Assembly (NCBI GenBank): GCA_947253135.1
Contig: CAMXYS010000006.1
Location: forward strand, 1-32,964
From: an uncultured Clostridia bacterium
GTDB taxonomy: Bacteria > Bacillota > Clostridia > Saccharofermentanales > Fastidiosipilaceae
DNA: 32,964 bases
Reading direction: 5' to 3'
Part shown: positions 14,445-22,690 of the stretch, in pieces
Layout: each line of letters opens with the position of its first letter
How positions within the stretch are numbered: position 1 is the first letter of the stretch
Position numbers and translations under genes: made by a program
The notes under the pieces: model-generated
What the model was told of the DNA's origin: nothing
The model's database searches: none
Seen by the model: the letters and a program-made list of their open reading frames with translations, nothing else

Positions 14445-16883
14445 TTAATCTTTATCAATTACCAGAGCAACGAACAACTTGCCGTCTTTGGCCTGATAGA
14501 AGGCTACCCCTAGTCCCTTCGGCTTACCTTTTAGCAGCATCTCCTTGACCGCAGGCGAGCTGTCCAGCAACTCGCTGTAGACCTGGTCCATGGTCTTTTT
14601 TGCCTTCTCAGCATCGTTTGCATCATAATCCGGCTTCTTGATTAAGAACAGCTGCTGATCGTCTGCGACAGTTGACTGCTTGCCCTTGCTGCAATCGTAG
14701 GCCGCCTGCTCTGCCGCTGCCGTCGCCTCACTGCTGAAGGTCAGGTCAGCACGGTCAGCCTCGGCCCTTTGCTTACGCACCTCGCTCAACCATGCAGCGG
14801 ACTGCTCCTGATCCATCCTGCCGTCTGTGCCCACTCGAGCTTCTTCTGCTTGAGGCCGGGCAATGACCTCGGTCTCCGGAGTGCCTTCAACCACATCCGT
14901 CACCTGCCCTTTGGCGTCCATTTGATAGCGGGTTTTGACCTCATTTATTCCGGGGACACCGGCCTTAGTCACTTGTCTCCAGCCTTGCCACTTATCGTGA
15001 GCCTCGGTTTCAACCGCCGGAACTGAACCTGCCGGTATTTCTACTCGCTCTACTTTATAAACGCCTACTGCGATGACCTCGTCCGTCGGATCCTTAACCT
15101 CTGTCTTTACTACTTCAGGCTTGTAGCCCTCAATCGTCAGCTCGGTATCGGTCGCAGGATCCCAAGGTACCTTAACCAGCTCAGTCTTGGTTCCGACTGC
15201 ACCCGGCGTCACTGTTTTATGCTGGCCGAAAGGCAGTGTATCCGTCGGTTGGTAAATACGCTTAAAGGGGATTGTTGTCGTCACGGTCTGTTCTTTTGTT
15301 TGCAATTCACCTGTACCGACTTTAACAATCCTATTCTGAGGTTCTGTCCTTTGCTCGCTACCAACTTGTACATCGTGGTCGGACTTGATCAATGCGCCTG
15401 TCTTTGTATCAACAGTTCCGCGCAGGATCCGGGTCGAACGCCCGTTTTTCCCTTCTTGTACCACTTCACTCCAGCCGACCGGTTTTTGTGCATCCGGTTG
15501 CTGCTCTTCTGCAAAGGGCAGGTCTGTCACTACCTCATACAACTGTCCCAAGGATTTGATCTCATCCACCGGTTCCTGTTCAACTAAAGACTCTTCCTTA
15601 TAAACAGCACCTAAGGCACCGGTCTTGGGATTGACTTGCAGGAACTTGACGCTTCGCTTAGAGCCGTCGACACCGGCCTTAACGATTGTCGCCGCCGTGC
15701 GGTCATAAACCGTGTCCGGCTCGCCCTGCCAGGTGGTTTCGTAGGCGACTGTTTCAGACTGATCGGCCAGCTGTTTGTTGGCCACAGCCAGTTTTCTGGC
15801 GACCACCTTTTGCGTCTCTTTTTCCACCTGCTCCAGCTTGCCGTCTTTGCTGCGCATATAAGCCTTCACGGTCTCGCCGGCAACGCCGTTCACCAGCACT
15901 TTATGGGGCTCGCCCACGGCGCGCGTCTCATCCGCTACATATTCAGTCCCCGGAGCTGTGGTCTGTTTGCGCTCTACCGTTTTTCCTCCCAGCAATGTTA
16001 TCTCATCGACGGGCTTGACGGTTATCTGCTCGCTGATCTTTTCTTCTTTCAACTTTTGACCATTGACATATGTGACTTTGGTGACGATTTCCTTCTTGCC
16101 ATCTACGCCTTTTTGTTTGATCGAAACATTGTCCGTATTGTCATCCTTAACCACCGGCAAATTCTGATCAATTTCAATTTTCTTGGCGAATTTTACTACT
16201 TCTGTCCGGGTTTCATTGACTTCTTTTACATCTTTAATACGGAAGGCCAATTCGCCCTTGTAGTTGAACTGATGCTGACCAATCGCAAAAGTTCCCGTAA
16301 TCGGCACTTTAATTTCACGATCTTTCTCAGCCGCCTGCGACCGCTGTGGCATCAAACCGGCCGAGACCAGGATACCACCTGCTAAAAGCAAGCTCATCAA
16401 GGTCTTGCCGCCTTTAATTTTTCTGTTGCGGACCAGGACAACACCGCCGGCCGCCAAGCCGATCAAAAGGATAGCACCGCCGGTATAGAGCAGCTGCATG
16501 GTTCCGGTGCGCGGCAGAAAACGCATGGAAGTAGCCGGTGTGTTGGGGTTCTTATCCGTCGCACCCGGCAGTTGGTAGGTGACATTAAAAGTCTGGATAC
16601 TCCGAGCCGGAACCTTGGCCACTTTTAAAACCCGGTTGGCTGTCTTTAAATTGGGAATGTCAGCCGATGTCAACTGCACATTGGTCAAATCCTTTTCCGT
16701 GCGGTTGACCAACTCGATCGACACGCCTGTAGAAACAGGCTTGTAGCGCACCTCCAGATTATCTTTCTTGTAAACGGTTGAACCAGTGTCCTGGGCATTT
16801 AAAACATTGCCGAAGGCAAGTAGGCCGAGCAGGATAAGCACAGCCGGAAAGTGCTTTAAAAAAGCCTTGGCAGAGCTTTTCAT
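14445..16883 (-). CDS. Exported surface protein: internal LPXTG segment, G5-like repeats, C-terminal CAP-like domain
   Basis: The 812-residue protein begins with a signal peptide (about 1-30, ending VLNA). A small beta-rich domain (31-120) is followed by LPRTG at 123-127, a hydrophobic stretch (129-151) and RNRK, which is a complete cell-wall sorting signal. The frame then continues into a second signal-peptide-like segment (160-184, ending RSQA). Beyond it are about six G5-like units (about 219-685), each with an xDG or GVxG turn and several ending PVDEI-xx-LG or similar (PVDEITLLG, PVDEIKSLG, PTDEVIAVG). Residues 690-812 look like a CAP/SCP domain (AWLSEVRKQR, then SSPAVKEMLL and GLGVAFYQAKDGKLFVA). 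AAGGGGA lies 5 bases before ATG. The layout suggests two exported proteins fused in frame; it may bind cell wall or glycans. Confidence 0.82.
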   Translation of the reverse strand: MKSSAKAFLKHFPAVLILLGLLAFGNVLNAQDTGSTVYKKDNLEVRYKPVSTGVSIELVNRTEKDLTNVQLTSADIPNLKTANRVLKVAKVPARSIQTFNVTYQLPGATDKNPNTPATSMRFLPRTGTMQLLYTGGAILLIGLAAGGVVLVRNRKIKGGKTLMSLLLAGGILVSAGLMPQRSQAAEKDREIKVPITGTFAIGQHQFNYKGELAFRIKDVKEVNETRTEVVKFAKKIEIDQNLPVVKDDNTDNVSIKQKGVDGKKEIVTKVTYVNGQKLKEEKISEQITVKPVDEITLLGGKTVERKQTTAPGTEYVADETRAVGEPHKVLVNGVAGETVKAYMRSKDGKLEQVEKETQKVVARKLAVANKQLADQSETVAYETTWQGEPDTVYDRTAATIVKAGVDGSKRSVKFLQVNPKTGALGAVYKEESLVEQEPVDEIKSLGQLYEVVTDLPFAEEQQPDAQKPVGWSEVVQEGKNGRSTRILRGTVDTKTGALIKSDHDVQVGSEQRTEPQNRIVKVGTGELQTKEQTVTTTIPFKRIYQPTDTLPFGQHKTVTPGAVGTKTELVKVPWDPATDTELTIEGYKPEVVKTEVKDPTDEVIAVGVYKVERVEIPAGSVPAVETEAHDKWQGWRQVTKAGVPGINEVKTRYQMDAKGQVTDVVEGTPETEVIARPQAEEARVGTDGRMDQEQSAAWLSEVRKQRAEADRADLTFSSEATAAAEQAAYDCSKGKQSTVADDQQLFLIKKPDYDANDAEKAKKTMDQVYSELLDSSPAVKEMLLKGKPKGLGVAFYQAKDGKLFVALVIDKD

Positions 16884-16910
16884 AGGCGTCCCCTTTCTGT
16901 TCCAAGGATC

Positions 16911-16944
16911 ACTTGTAAGCCTCCGGGCTTTACTTGTAAACCTC
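16911..16944. repeat. 13-bp direct repeat, 21-bp period, in the leader of the surface protein gene
   Basis: ACTTGTAAGCCTC (16911-16923) and ACTTGTAAACCTC (16932-16944) match at 12 of 13 positions and are 21 bp apart, two helical turns. They lie between a minus-strand TATAAT (16977-16972) and the start codon at 16883. The spacing resembles paired sites for a dimeric DNA-binding regulator. Confidence 0.5.
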
Positions 16945-17025
16945 TAGCAAAAACTTCTATCTTTGGCGGTCATTATATAACAGCTATCGATATTTATACA
17001 GATAAATTTCTGGTCCATGACAGGT

Positions 17026-17565
17026 TTATGACAAAAAACCGGCAGTTTCTGATTTTTGCAGCAAGTCGACCGGCCACCGCCCGCCCGGCCGGTCACCATA
17101 GCGGTCGGCCACATGGATGCGCTGTTTCGCCCGGCGGATGGCATGTTTACCGTGCTGCTTGTCGCGTGCGGTTGCCGTGGGGGCGCCCATCCTGGCCTCC
17201 GCCCGCTGCAAGGCGCGCCGGGCGCGGTCGACATCAATGTCCGCCGCCATCTCCGCCGCCGTCACCACCACCGTCACCTGGTCAGGCCCCACTTCCGCAT
17301 AGCCTGCTGAAACAAAGGCATAGAGCCAGGTCACTTCCTCAAACGGTTCACTTCCGGTCCGGTCGGTCCGGGCCGATTCCGGCGAACTGAAATTCACCAA
17401 CCGGTAGCGCAAGGAGCCGGGCACCACACTCACCACAGTCGGAACATGGTGACGCATCACTCCCATCTCCCCCGACTTAGTCGGTAAAACCAGCAGGTCG
17501 CCAGCTTCTAACTGCAGGTAACGACGCGGTGTTATGAGGGTCAGCCGCAACCGTTCGGCGCTCAT
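17026..17565 (-). CDS. atpC: F-type ATP synthase epsilon subunit
   Basis: Epsilon belongs to the central stalk and regulates ATP hydrolysis. The N-terminal beta-sandwich is visible as LTLITPRRYLQLEAGDLLVLPTKSGEMGVM-type sequence (residues 8-37), followed by the two-helix C-terminal region starting DIDVDRARRALQRAEARM (around 110-130). At 179 residues it is about 40 longer than the E. coli protein, with an extra C-terminal tail ending QKSETAGFLS. The ATG overlaps the atpD stop by four bases (ATGA). It is the last gene of the operon. No strong terminator is visible between it and the next gene. Confidence 0.88.
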   Translation of the reverse strand: MSAERLRLTLITPRRYLQLEAGDLLVLPTKSGEMGVMRHHVPTVVSVVPGSLRYRLVNFSSPESARTDRTGSEPFEEVTWLYAFVSAGYAEVGPDQVTVVVTAAEMAADIDVDRARRALQRAEARMGAPTATARDKQHGKHAIRRAKQRIHVADRYGDRPGGRWPVDLLQKSETAGFLS

Positions 17566-18974
17566 CCGGCTACCTCACCGGCGGCTTTGCAGCCCTTGTA
17601 GGCCTGCCAAACATCATCTATGTCGCCCCGCATGAAGAACAATTGTTCCGGCACCTCGTCCAGGTCACCAGCCAAAATCGCTTCAAAACCCGCCACGGTT
17701 TGCTCTGTTCTGACATAGCGGCCCGCAAAACCGGAGGACTCCTCCATCACAAAAAAGGGCTGCGATAAAAAGCGCTGAATTTTTCTCGCCCGGTAGACTG
17801 TTAAACGGTCATCATGGTCAAGTTCTTCCATCCCCAAAATAGCAATGATATCTTGTAGCTCCTTGTAGCGCTGCAGGATCTCTTCAACCGCCCGGGCTGT
17901 CTCATAGTGTCTTTTCCCTACAGCCGCAGCTGTCAAATTGCGCGAGGACGAAGCTAAAGGGTCGACCGCCGGGTAAATCCCCAACTCGACAATGGAGCGC
18001 GACAGTACCGTGATTGCATCCAAATGACTGAAGGTGGCTGCCGGAGCCGGATCAGTCAAGTCGTCAGCCGGAACATAAACGGCCTGAATAGAGGTGATAG
18101 AACCGTTTTTATTAGAGCTGATGCGCTCTTCCAGGGCCCCCAGTTCATTATTTAAAGTCGGCTGATAACCGACAGCAGAAGGAATCCGCCCCAACAGGGC
18201 AGAGACCTCCGACCCGGCCTGGATATAGCGGAAGATATTGTCAATAAACAAGAGAACATCGCGCTTTTTTTCATCTCTAAAATATTCCGCCAAGGTCAGA
18301 CCGGTCAGAGGCACCCGCATCCGGGCGCCGGCCGTTTCATTCATCTGCCCGAAGACCAAGGCCGTTTGCTGCAAGACACCTGAAGCCTGCATCTCGTGCC
18401 AGAGGTCATTGCCCTCCCTCGACCTTTCGCCCACGCCTGTAAAGACGGAATAGCCATCGTGCTCTTTGGCGATATTACGGATCAATTCCAAAATTAAAAC
18501 TGTCTTGCCGACGCCCGCTCCGCCAAACAAGCCGACCTTGCCCCCCCTGGTGTAGGGAACCAGCAAGTCCAACACCTTAATGCCCGTTTCCAAAATACCG
18601 GCGTCAGGTTCTTGCTCTGTAAGGGCCGGTGGCTCGCGTCGAATCGGCCAATATTCAGTGGTTTCGATCGGGCCATTTTGGTCGATTGGTCGCCCTTGCA
18701 CATCCAGTAGCCGCCCCAGCGTTCCCTCCCCCACCGGAACTTTGATGCAGCCGCCGGTCGACTCAGCCGTCAAACCGCGAGCCAGACCTTCCGTCGCTTC
18801 AAAGGCCACGCAGCGCACCACGTCCCGACTAATGTGCTGCATCACTTCTACTCCAATCGACCGGCCCGCTTCGCCGGCAACTAAAATGTAGTCGCCAATA
18901 GCCGGTAAATCGGCCGGATTAAAGCGGATGTCCAACACCGGTCCGATTATTTGTACAACTTCACCCTTCGCCAT
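17562..18974 (-). CDS. atpD: F-type ATP synthase beta subunit
   Basis: Beta is the catalytic subunit of F1. The P-loop GGAGVGKT, the catalytic-Glu motif GVGERSREGNDLWHEM, and FIDNIFRYIQAGSEVSALLGR are all present, and the length of 470 is normal. Two conserved segments deviate: the usual MNEPPG is MNETAG, and the DELSEED region before RARKIQRFLSQPF reads EELDHDD. AAGGTG lies 5 bases before ATG, inside atpG; the reading frames overlap by 14 bases, so translation is coupled. It sits between gamma and epsilon as usual. Confidence 0.97.
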   Translation of the reverse strand: MAKGEVVQIIGPVLDIRFNPADLPAIGDYILVAGEAGRSIGVEVMQHISRDVVRCVAFEATEGLARGLTAESTGGCIKVPVGEGTLGRLLDVQGRPIDQNGPIETTEYWPIRREPPALTEQEPDAGILETGIKVLDLLVPYTRGGKVGLFGGAGVGKTVLILELIRNIAKEHDGYSVFTGVGERSREGNDLWHEMQASGVLQQTALVFGQMNETAGARMRVPLTGLTLAEYFRDEKKRDVLLFIDNIFRYIQAGSEVSALLGRIPSAVGYQPTLNNELGALEERISSNKNGSITSIQAVYVPADDLTDPAPAATFSHLDAITVLSRSIVELGIYPAVDPLASSSRNLTAAAVGKRHYETARAVEEILQRYKELQDIIAILGMEELDHDDRLTVYRARKIQRFLSQPFFVMEESSGFAGRYVRTEQTVAGFEAILAGDLDEVPEQLFFMRGDIDDVWQAYKGCKAAGEVAG

Positions 18975-19944
18975 TTTTCACCTTGTCCTTGAGGCTTTCT
19001 GCCCCGCTGATAATCTCCGTCAATTCGGTTGTAATTTGAGCCTGCCGCAAGCGGTTGCGGCTTCGCTCCAAGTCGGCCAACAATTGCCGGCTGTTTTTGG
19101 AAGCGCTGTCCATCGAACTCATACGAGCTGTCTGTTCACCGGTATAGGCCTCTGTCAAAGCACCGTATACCAAACCGCTCAAGGCGGTCGAATAGAAATA
19201 GGACAGCATTAGGTTGATATCTTCGAGATGTTCAAAATCTAAATTTTCAGCCTCGCCGAAGTGGACCTCCTCCGGACTCAATTTTGCCGCCGGCAAGTCC
19301 TTTAGATCGGCGAACAGATATTGCAGGCCCGCCGGGTCAGCCGGCAGCAGTTTTGTGTAGATGGGCCGGCGCACAAGCGGCGAGAGCACTTCTGTATAAA
19401 CCATATAAACCTCATCGACCAGGCCGTCAGCATAGCGGTTTAAAATTCGCTCGGAGAGATCAGCCGCCTCATAATAGTCCGGCTCGTTAATCGAAAAGGC
19501 ATAATGCGGGTCCACCGGATAGCCTTCTGCCAAAAGCAATTCCCGGCCGACGCGCCCCATCACCCGGATATCGAGGGCCGCCTTTAGGCCTCTATCCTCA
19601 GCAGCCCGTGATCGGTCGGCAATCAAAATTCTGGCCGCCTTGACCACATCGGTGTTGTAGGTGCCGGCCAGACCGCGGTCGCTCGTCATCACAAAAATAA
19701 GAATATGCCAAGCATCGCCCGGCTTCTTATCACGGTTGTGGAAAAAGGGCGAGGTCAAATGTGGATACTTGGCTAAAAGGTCTAACAAGCCGGCTAGAGA
19801 ATGGGAAAAAAAAGGCAAGGCCTGCTCAAAAAGACGGCGAGCCCGCCGCATTTTGACACTGCTGATCAATTGCATGGCTTTGGTCATCTTACCGATGGCG
19901 GCCACACTGTGCATTCTCTTTTTTATATCAGCCAACTGCGCCAC
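18961..19944 (-). CDS. atpG: F-type ATP synthase gamma subunit
   Basis: Gamma is the rotating central shaft. The N-terminal helix IKKRMHSVAAIGKMTKAMQLISSVKMRRA and the C-terminal helix ending RLRQAQITTELTEIISGAE, which pack in the F1 core, are well conserved. Length is 327 residues, about 40 above the usual. The start is GTG at 19944 with GGAGG about 6 bases upstream. A 132-base gap separates it from the preceding alpha gene, larger than other gaps in the operon and without a visible gene. Confidence 0.95.
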   Translation of the reverse strand: MAQLADIKKRMHSVAAIGKMTKAMQLISSVKMRRARRLFEQALPFFSHSLAGLLDLLAKYPHLTSPFFHNRDKKPGDAWHILIFVMTSDRGLAGTYNTDVVKAARILIADRSRAAEDRGLKAALDIRVMGRVGRELLLAEGYPVDPHYAFSINEPDYYEAADLSERILNRYADGLVDEVYMVYTEVLSPLVRRPIYTKLLPADPAGLQYLFADLKDLPAAKLSPEEVHFGEAENLDFEHLEDINLMLSYFYSTALSGLVYGALTEAYTGEQTARMSSMDSASKNSRQLLADLERSRNRLRQAQITTELTEIISGAESLKDKVKNGEG

Positions 19945-20076
19945 GCTTGACCTCCTGCCTTAATCTGATTGTTTTTGCGGACACCGGCCAGGTGCCTCCT
20001 GATACTCAGTCATTCCGGTAGGCCGGTCGCCCGATAACCGAGTCACTTCCACGAGCCGGTCGAAAGCAAAGTCCGC

Positions 20077-21855
20077 TCACACCGGCATGTCCGTCTGCTT
20101 AAAAGAGGACCAGGCTTCTTTTAAAGCCTCATCATCCGGTCCGGCAGGCGGTTGGTCCCCTCCCAAGCGAGCATACAGGTCTTTGTGACTGCTGCGCAGG
20201 TAGCCTAAAAAGGCTGTCGCCGTCTGCCGCAAGTCAGACACAGGTTCGTCTTTGAAGGTATTGTCATTGGCCAACAACAGAAGCGCCACCGAATCCGACG
20301 GTGTCCTGGCTTCCTCAGGGCCTTGTTTTAACAATTCATACAGCCGGCGCCCCCGCTCCAACTGGGCCAAGGTCTCCGCATCGACATCAGAACCGAATTG
20401 CGCAAAGCTTTGTTTTTCTCTGTACTGGGCCAAATTGACCCGCAGCGGGCCTGCGATCTTGCGCATCGCCTTTGTTTGTGCGTCACCGCCAACCCGAGAA
20501 ACCGACAAGCCCACATTGATAGCCGGCCGCTGCCCCGCAAAGAAAAGGTCTGTTTCCAGATAAATTTGTCCGTCCGTAATGGAGATAACATTGGTCGGCA
20601 CGTAAGCTGAAATATCTCCGGCCTGGGTCTCTACAATCGGCAGGGCTGTAATGGAACCTCCGCCGCGCTCCGGATTGAGTTGGGCGGCTCGCTCCAACAG
20701 GCGGGCGTGAATGTAAAAGACATCGCCCGGAAAAGCCTCGCGCCCCGGCGGCCGCCGCAGCAGCAGGGAAATCGCCCGATAAGCCTGCGCGTGGCGGGTT
20801 AAGTCATCATATACAATCAAGACATCGCGCCCGGCCGCCATGCGTTCCTCTGCTATGGCGCAGCCGGCATAAGGGGCCAAGTACTGCAAGCCCGGCGGAT
20901 CAGCTGCACCCGCCACCACAACAGTGGTGTAGCCCAGAGCCCCGGTTTTCTCTAAAGTGGCGACAATACCGGCAACAGTCGATATTTTTTGCCCGATGGC
21001 TACGTAAATACAGTCCACGCCTTGACCTTTTTGATTAATGATGGTGTCAACCGCCAAGGTTGTCTTACCGGTCTGCCGGTCGCCTATAATTAACTCTCGC
21101 TGTCCCCGCCCAATCGGGACCATCGCATCAATAGCTGTTATCCCTGTATAGAGAGGTGTTTTGACCGGCGCCCGTTCAACAATTGGAGGGGCCGGTGTTT
21201 CCAGTGGATATCTTTTCATTTGCGCCGCGCGGAGCGGGCGCCCATCTAAAGCTTCACCCAGGGGGTTGACGACTCGTCCGGCCAACTCAGGGCCGGCAGG
21301 CACCGACATAATCGTGCCGGTGCGGGCACAGCGGTCGCCCGCCCGCACACTTTCATTGGGGCAAAGCAACATGATACCCACAGCTGACCGCTCCAAGTTC
21401 ATGGCAACACCGACTCGGTCTTCACCGAAAACAATTAACTCTCCGTTGACGCAGCCGGTTAAGCCTTCGGCCAGAGCTATCCCGTCCGCCGTGCTCACAA
21501 CCGTACCGGCTTCTGTAACCTCCGGCTCGCTATAGTTCTTAGCGTCAGCAGCTTGAAACTTTTTACTGTGCAAGTCATCGGCCAATTTGGCCAAAGAATT
21601 TTTTAAACTGTGGTCAATACAAATATCATTCAGCCACAAGATGTAGCCCTGCAAAAGGCCGGGGTCAACTTCCCAGTTCAAACCCAGCCCGTCGGGAAAC
21701 TCCAGGTGACGCAGAGATGCCACCAGTTGGTCTTTCAAATTTTGCTCCAGTGGCTCAGCGCTGATCAAGCGGATCTTCAACCTGGTAGGAGCAGCCTGCA
21801 ACAGTTGCGCCAGGGCCCGTTTTATTTCGTCCTGAATGGTTGCCTCATTCCTCAT
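20077..21855 (-). CDS. atpA: F-type ATP synthase alpha subunit with fused C-terminal delta domain
   Basis: Residues from about 105 on are a normal alpha subunit: TEAGTVVSTADGIALAEGL, the P-loop GDRQTGKTT (258-266), YDDLTRHAQAYRAISLLLRR, and the arginine-finger segment SVSRVGGDAQ. Residues about 8-100 instead match the C-terminal half of the delta subunit (atpH): LISAEPLEQNLKDQL, VDPGLLQGYILWLND, and IDHSLKNSLAKLADDLHS, aligning with the E. coli delta end ISAAALSEQQL, DKSVMAGVIIRAGD and IDGSVRGRLERLADVLQS. No stop, frameshift or good internal start separates the parts. The N-terminal delta domain and alpha's own N-terminal helix are absent. ATG at 21855 overlaps the end of atpF by 11 bases; GAGGAG is 13 bases upstream. 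Total 592 residues against about 505 for ordinary alpha. Confidence 0.93.
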   Translation of the reverse strand: MRNEATIQDEIKRALAQLLQAAPTRLKIRLISAEPLEQNLKDQLVASLRHLEFPDGLGLNWEVDPGLLQGYILWLNDICIDHSLKNSLAKLADDLHSKKFQAADAKNYSEPEVTEAGTVVSTADGIALAEGLTGCVNGELIVFGEDRVGVAMNLERSAVGIMLLCPNESVRAGDRCARTGTIMSVPAGPELAGRVVNPLGEALDGRPLRAAQMKRYPLETPAPPIVERAPVKTPLYTGITAIDAMVPIGRGQRELIIGDRQTGKTTLAVDTIINQKGQGVDCIYVAIGQKISTVAGIVATLEKTGALGYTTVVVAGAADPPGLQYLAPYAGCAIAEERMAAGRDVLIVYDDLTRHAQAYRAISLLLRRPPGREAFPGDVFYIHARLLERAAQLNPERGGGSITALPIVETQAGDISAYVPTNVISITDGQIYLETDLFFAGQRPAINVGLSVSRVGGDAQTKAMRKIAGPLRVNLAQYREKQSFAQFGSDVDAETLAQLERGRRLYELLKQGPEEARTPSDSVALLLLANDNTFKDEPVSDLRQTATAFLGYLRSSHKDLYARLGGDQPPAGPDDEALKEAWSSFKQTDMPV

Positions 21856-22441
21856 TCTGTCTGCCCGACTCCTCTTTCTGTTGATTTTGTTCTGCCCTGA
21901 CAAGGTCGGACAAAATCAGGTTCACCTGCTCATATTCAGCTGTCCGGTTGCCTTGATCAGCCAAATACCGAGTCACTGCGGCCATGGCCAGGTCGACCGC
22001 CTGATGATAGATTCTCTTCTCATCTGCGGCCAGCCTTTGTTGCCGCTCGGTTTCCGCCTTGGCCCTAATGGCTGCAGCTTGCGACTGAGCCTCCTTAACC
22101 AGGGCTGCCGCCTCCTGTTCGCCACGCTTTTTTATACTGGCAGCCTGAGCCCCGGCCTCGTTGAGCCGGGTCTCCACTTCCGTCTTTACTTGCTCCCGGT
22201 CTGCTGCCGCAGCTGCCGCCCGGTCACTCGCCTCGGTCAAAAGTGAAGTGGCTTTTTGCTGACGTCTTTCAATCATGGCCAGCAAAGGTTTGTACAGTAG
22301 CTTCTTTAAGATCAAAACTGTAATTAAAAAGCCTATAACCGTACCAATAGCTGTCGCCACATAACCGGCCAAGCTGGCCGGAGAAAAGACATTGATGTCT
22401 CCCGCCCCTGCAATTCTATACATGACTTCTTCCTTCCACAT
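21845..22441 (-). CDS. atpF: F-type ATP synthase b subunit
   Basis: The b subunit forms the peripheral stalk that holds F1 against rotation. One membrane helix lies at about residues 22-46 (YVATAIGTVIGFLITVLIL), followed by KKLLYKPLLAMIERR and a long Ala/Glu/Lys/Gln-rich coiled coil to about residue 150. The C-terminus extends further (VNLILSDLVRAEQN) to 198 residues, 30-40 longer than E. coli b. The start at 22441 has AAAGGA 5 bases upstream; an ATG at 22423 with AAGGA 9 bases upstream is an alternative. Only one b gene is present, so the stalk is presumably a homodimer. Confidence 0.93.
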   Translation of the reverse strand: MWKEEVMYRIAGAGDINVFSPASLAGYVATAIGTVIGFLITVLILKKLLYKPLLAMIERRQQKATSLLTEASDRAAAAAADREQVKTEVETRLNEAGAQAASIKKRGEQEAAALVKEAQSQAAAIRAKAETERQQRLAADEKRIYHQAVDLAMAAVTRYLADQGNRTAEYEQVNLILSDLVRAEQNQQKEESGRQNEE

Positions 22442-22461
22442 CGCTGTCCTTTCTTACATGC

Positions 22462-22689
22462 TTAAAAAACAAAGAGCAGCAGCAAAGCTACAACTAAGGC
22501 ATAGATGGCGGTCGCTTCAATAAAAACAATAGCGACAAACAGTAGACTCTGTATCCGGCCCGCCAATTCGGGCTGCCGAGCCATCGAGTCGAAGGCCTTG
22601 CCGGAAGCCAAACCGATGCCCAGCCCGGCCAGACCGGCCGCAATTGAAATAGCTAAACCTGCACCTAATGCAACTAAACCATGATCCAT
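22462..22689 (-). CDS. atpE: F-type ATP synthase c subunit
   Basis: Subunit c forms the rotor ring. The 75-residue hairpin has two membrane helices joined by the polar loop ARQPE (37-41). The ion-carrying carboxylate is Glu58 in VFIEATAIYALV. Positions that bind sodium in Na+-dependent c subunits are changed: the Gln of the first helix aligns with Ile25 and the Ser after the Glu aligns with Ala59, so proton coupling is likely. It lies one base downstream of atpB's stop region and 20 bases before atpF. Confidence 0.96.
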   Translation of the reverse strand: MDHGLVALGAGLAISIAAGLAGLGIGLASGKAFDSMARQPELAGRIQSLLFVAIVFIEATAIYALVVALLLLFVF

Positions 22690-22690
22690 T

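Noticed and set aside
15636..16385. Open frame of 249 codons on the plus strand
   Set aside because: It is antisense to the G5-repeat region, has no ribosome-binding site and encodes no recognisable domain; it reflects the codon use of the real gene.
16395..16410. Internal ATG (residue 163) of the surface protein as a second gene start
   Set aside because: AAAGG lies about 14 bases upstream, too far for a strong site, and there is no stop before it; kept only as part of the fusion finding.
19945..20076. Missing delta N-terminal domain encoded between atpA and atpG
   Set aside because: The 132-base gap is too short for the roughly 100-residue domain and has no start with a ribosome site.
21161..21535. 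Plus-strand frame opposite atpA
   Set aside because: It lies fully within the conserved alpha coding region; composition is that of a mirror frame, with no start signal.
21480..21560. Internal start producing a stand-alone alpha subunit
   Set aside because: Candidate TTG and GTG codons near the delta/alpha junction have no Shine-Dalgarno at usable distance; the only GGAGG there is more than 20 bases from a start codon.
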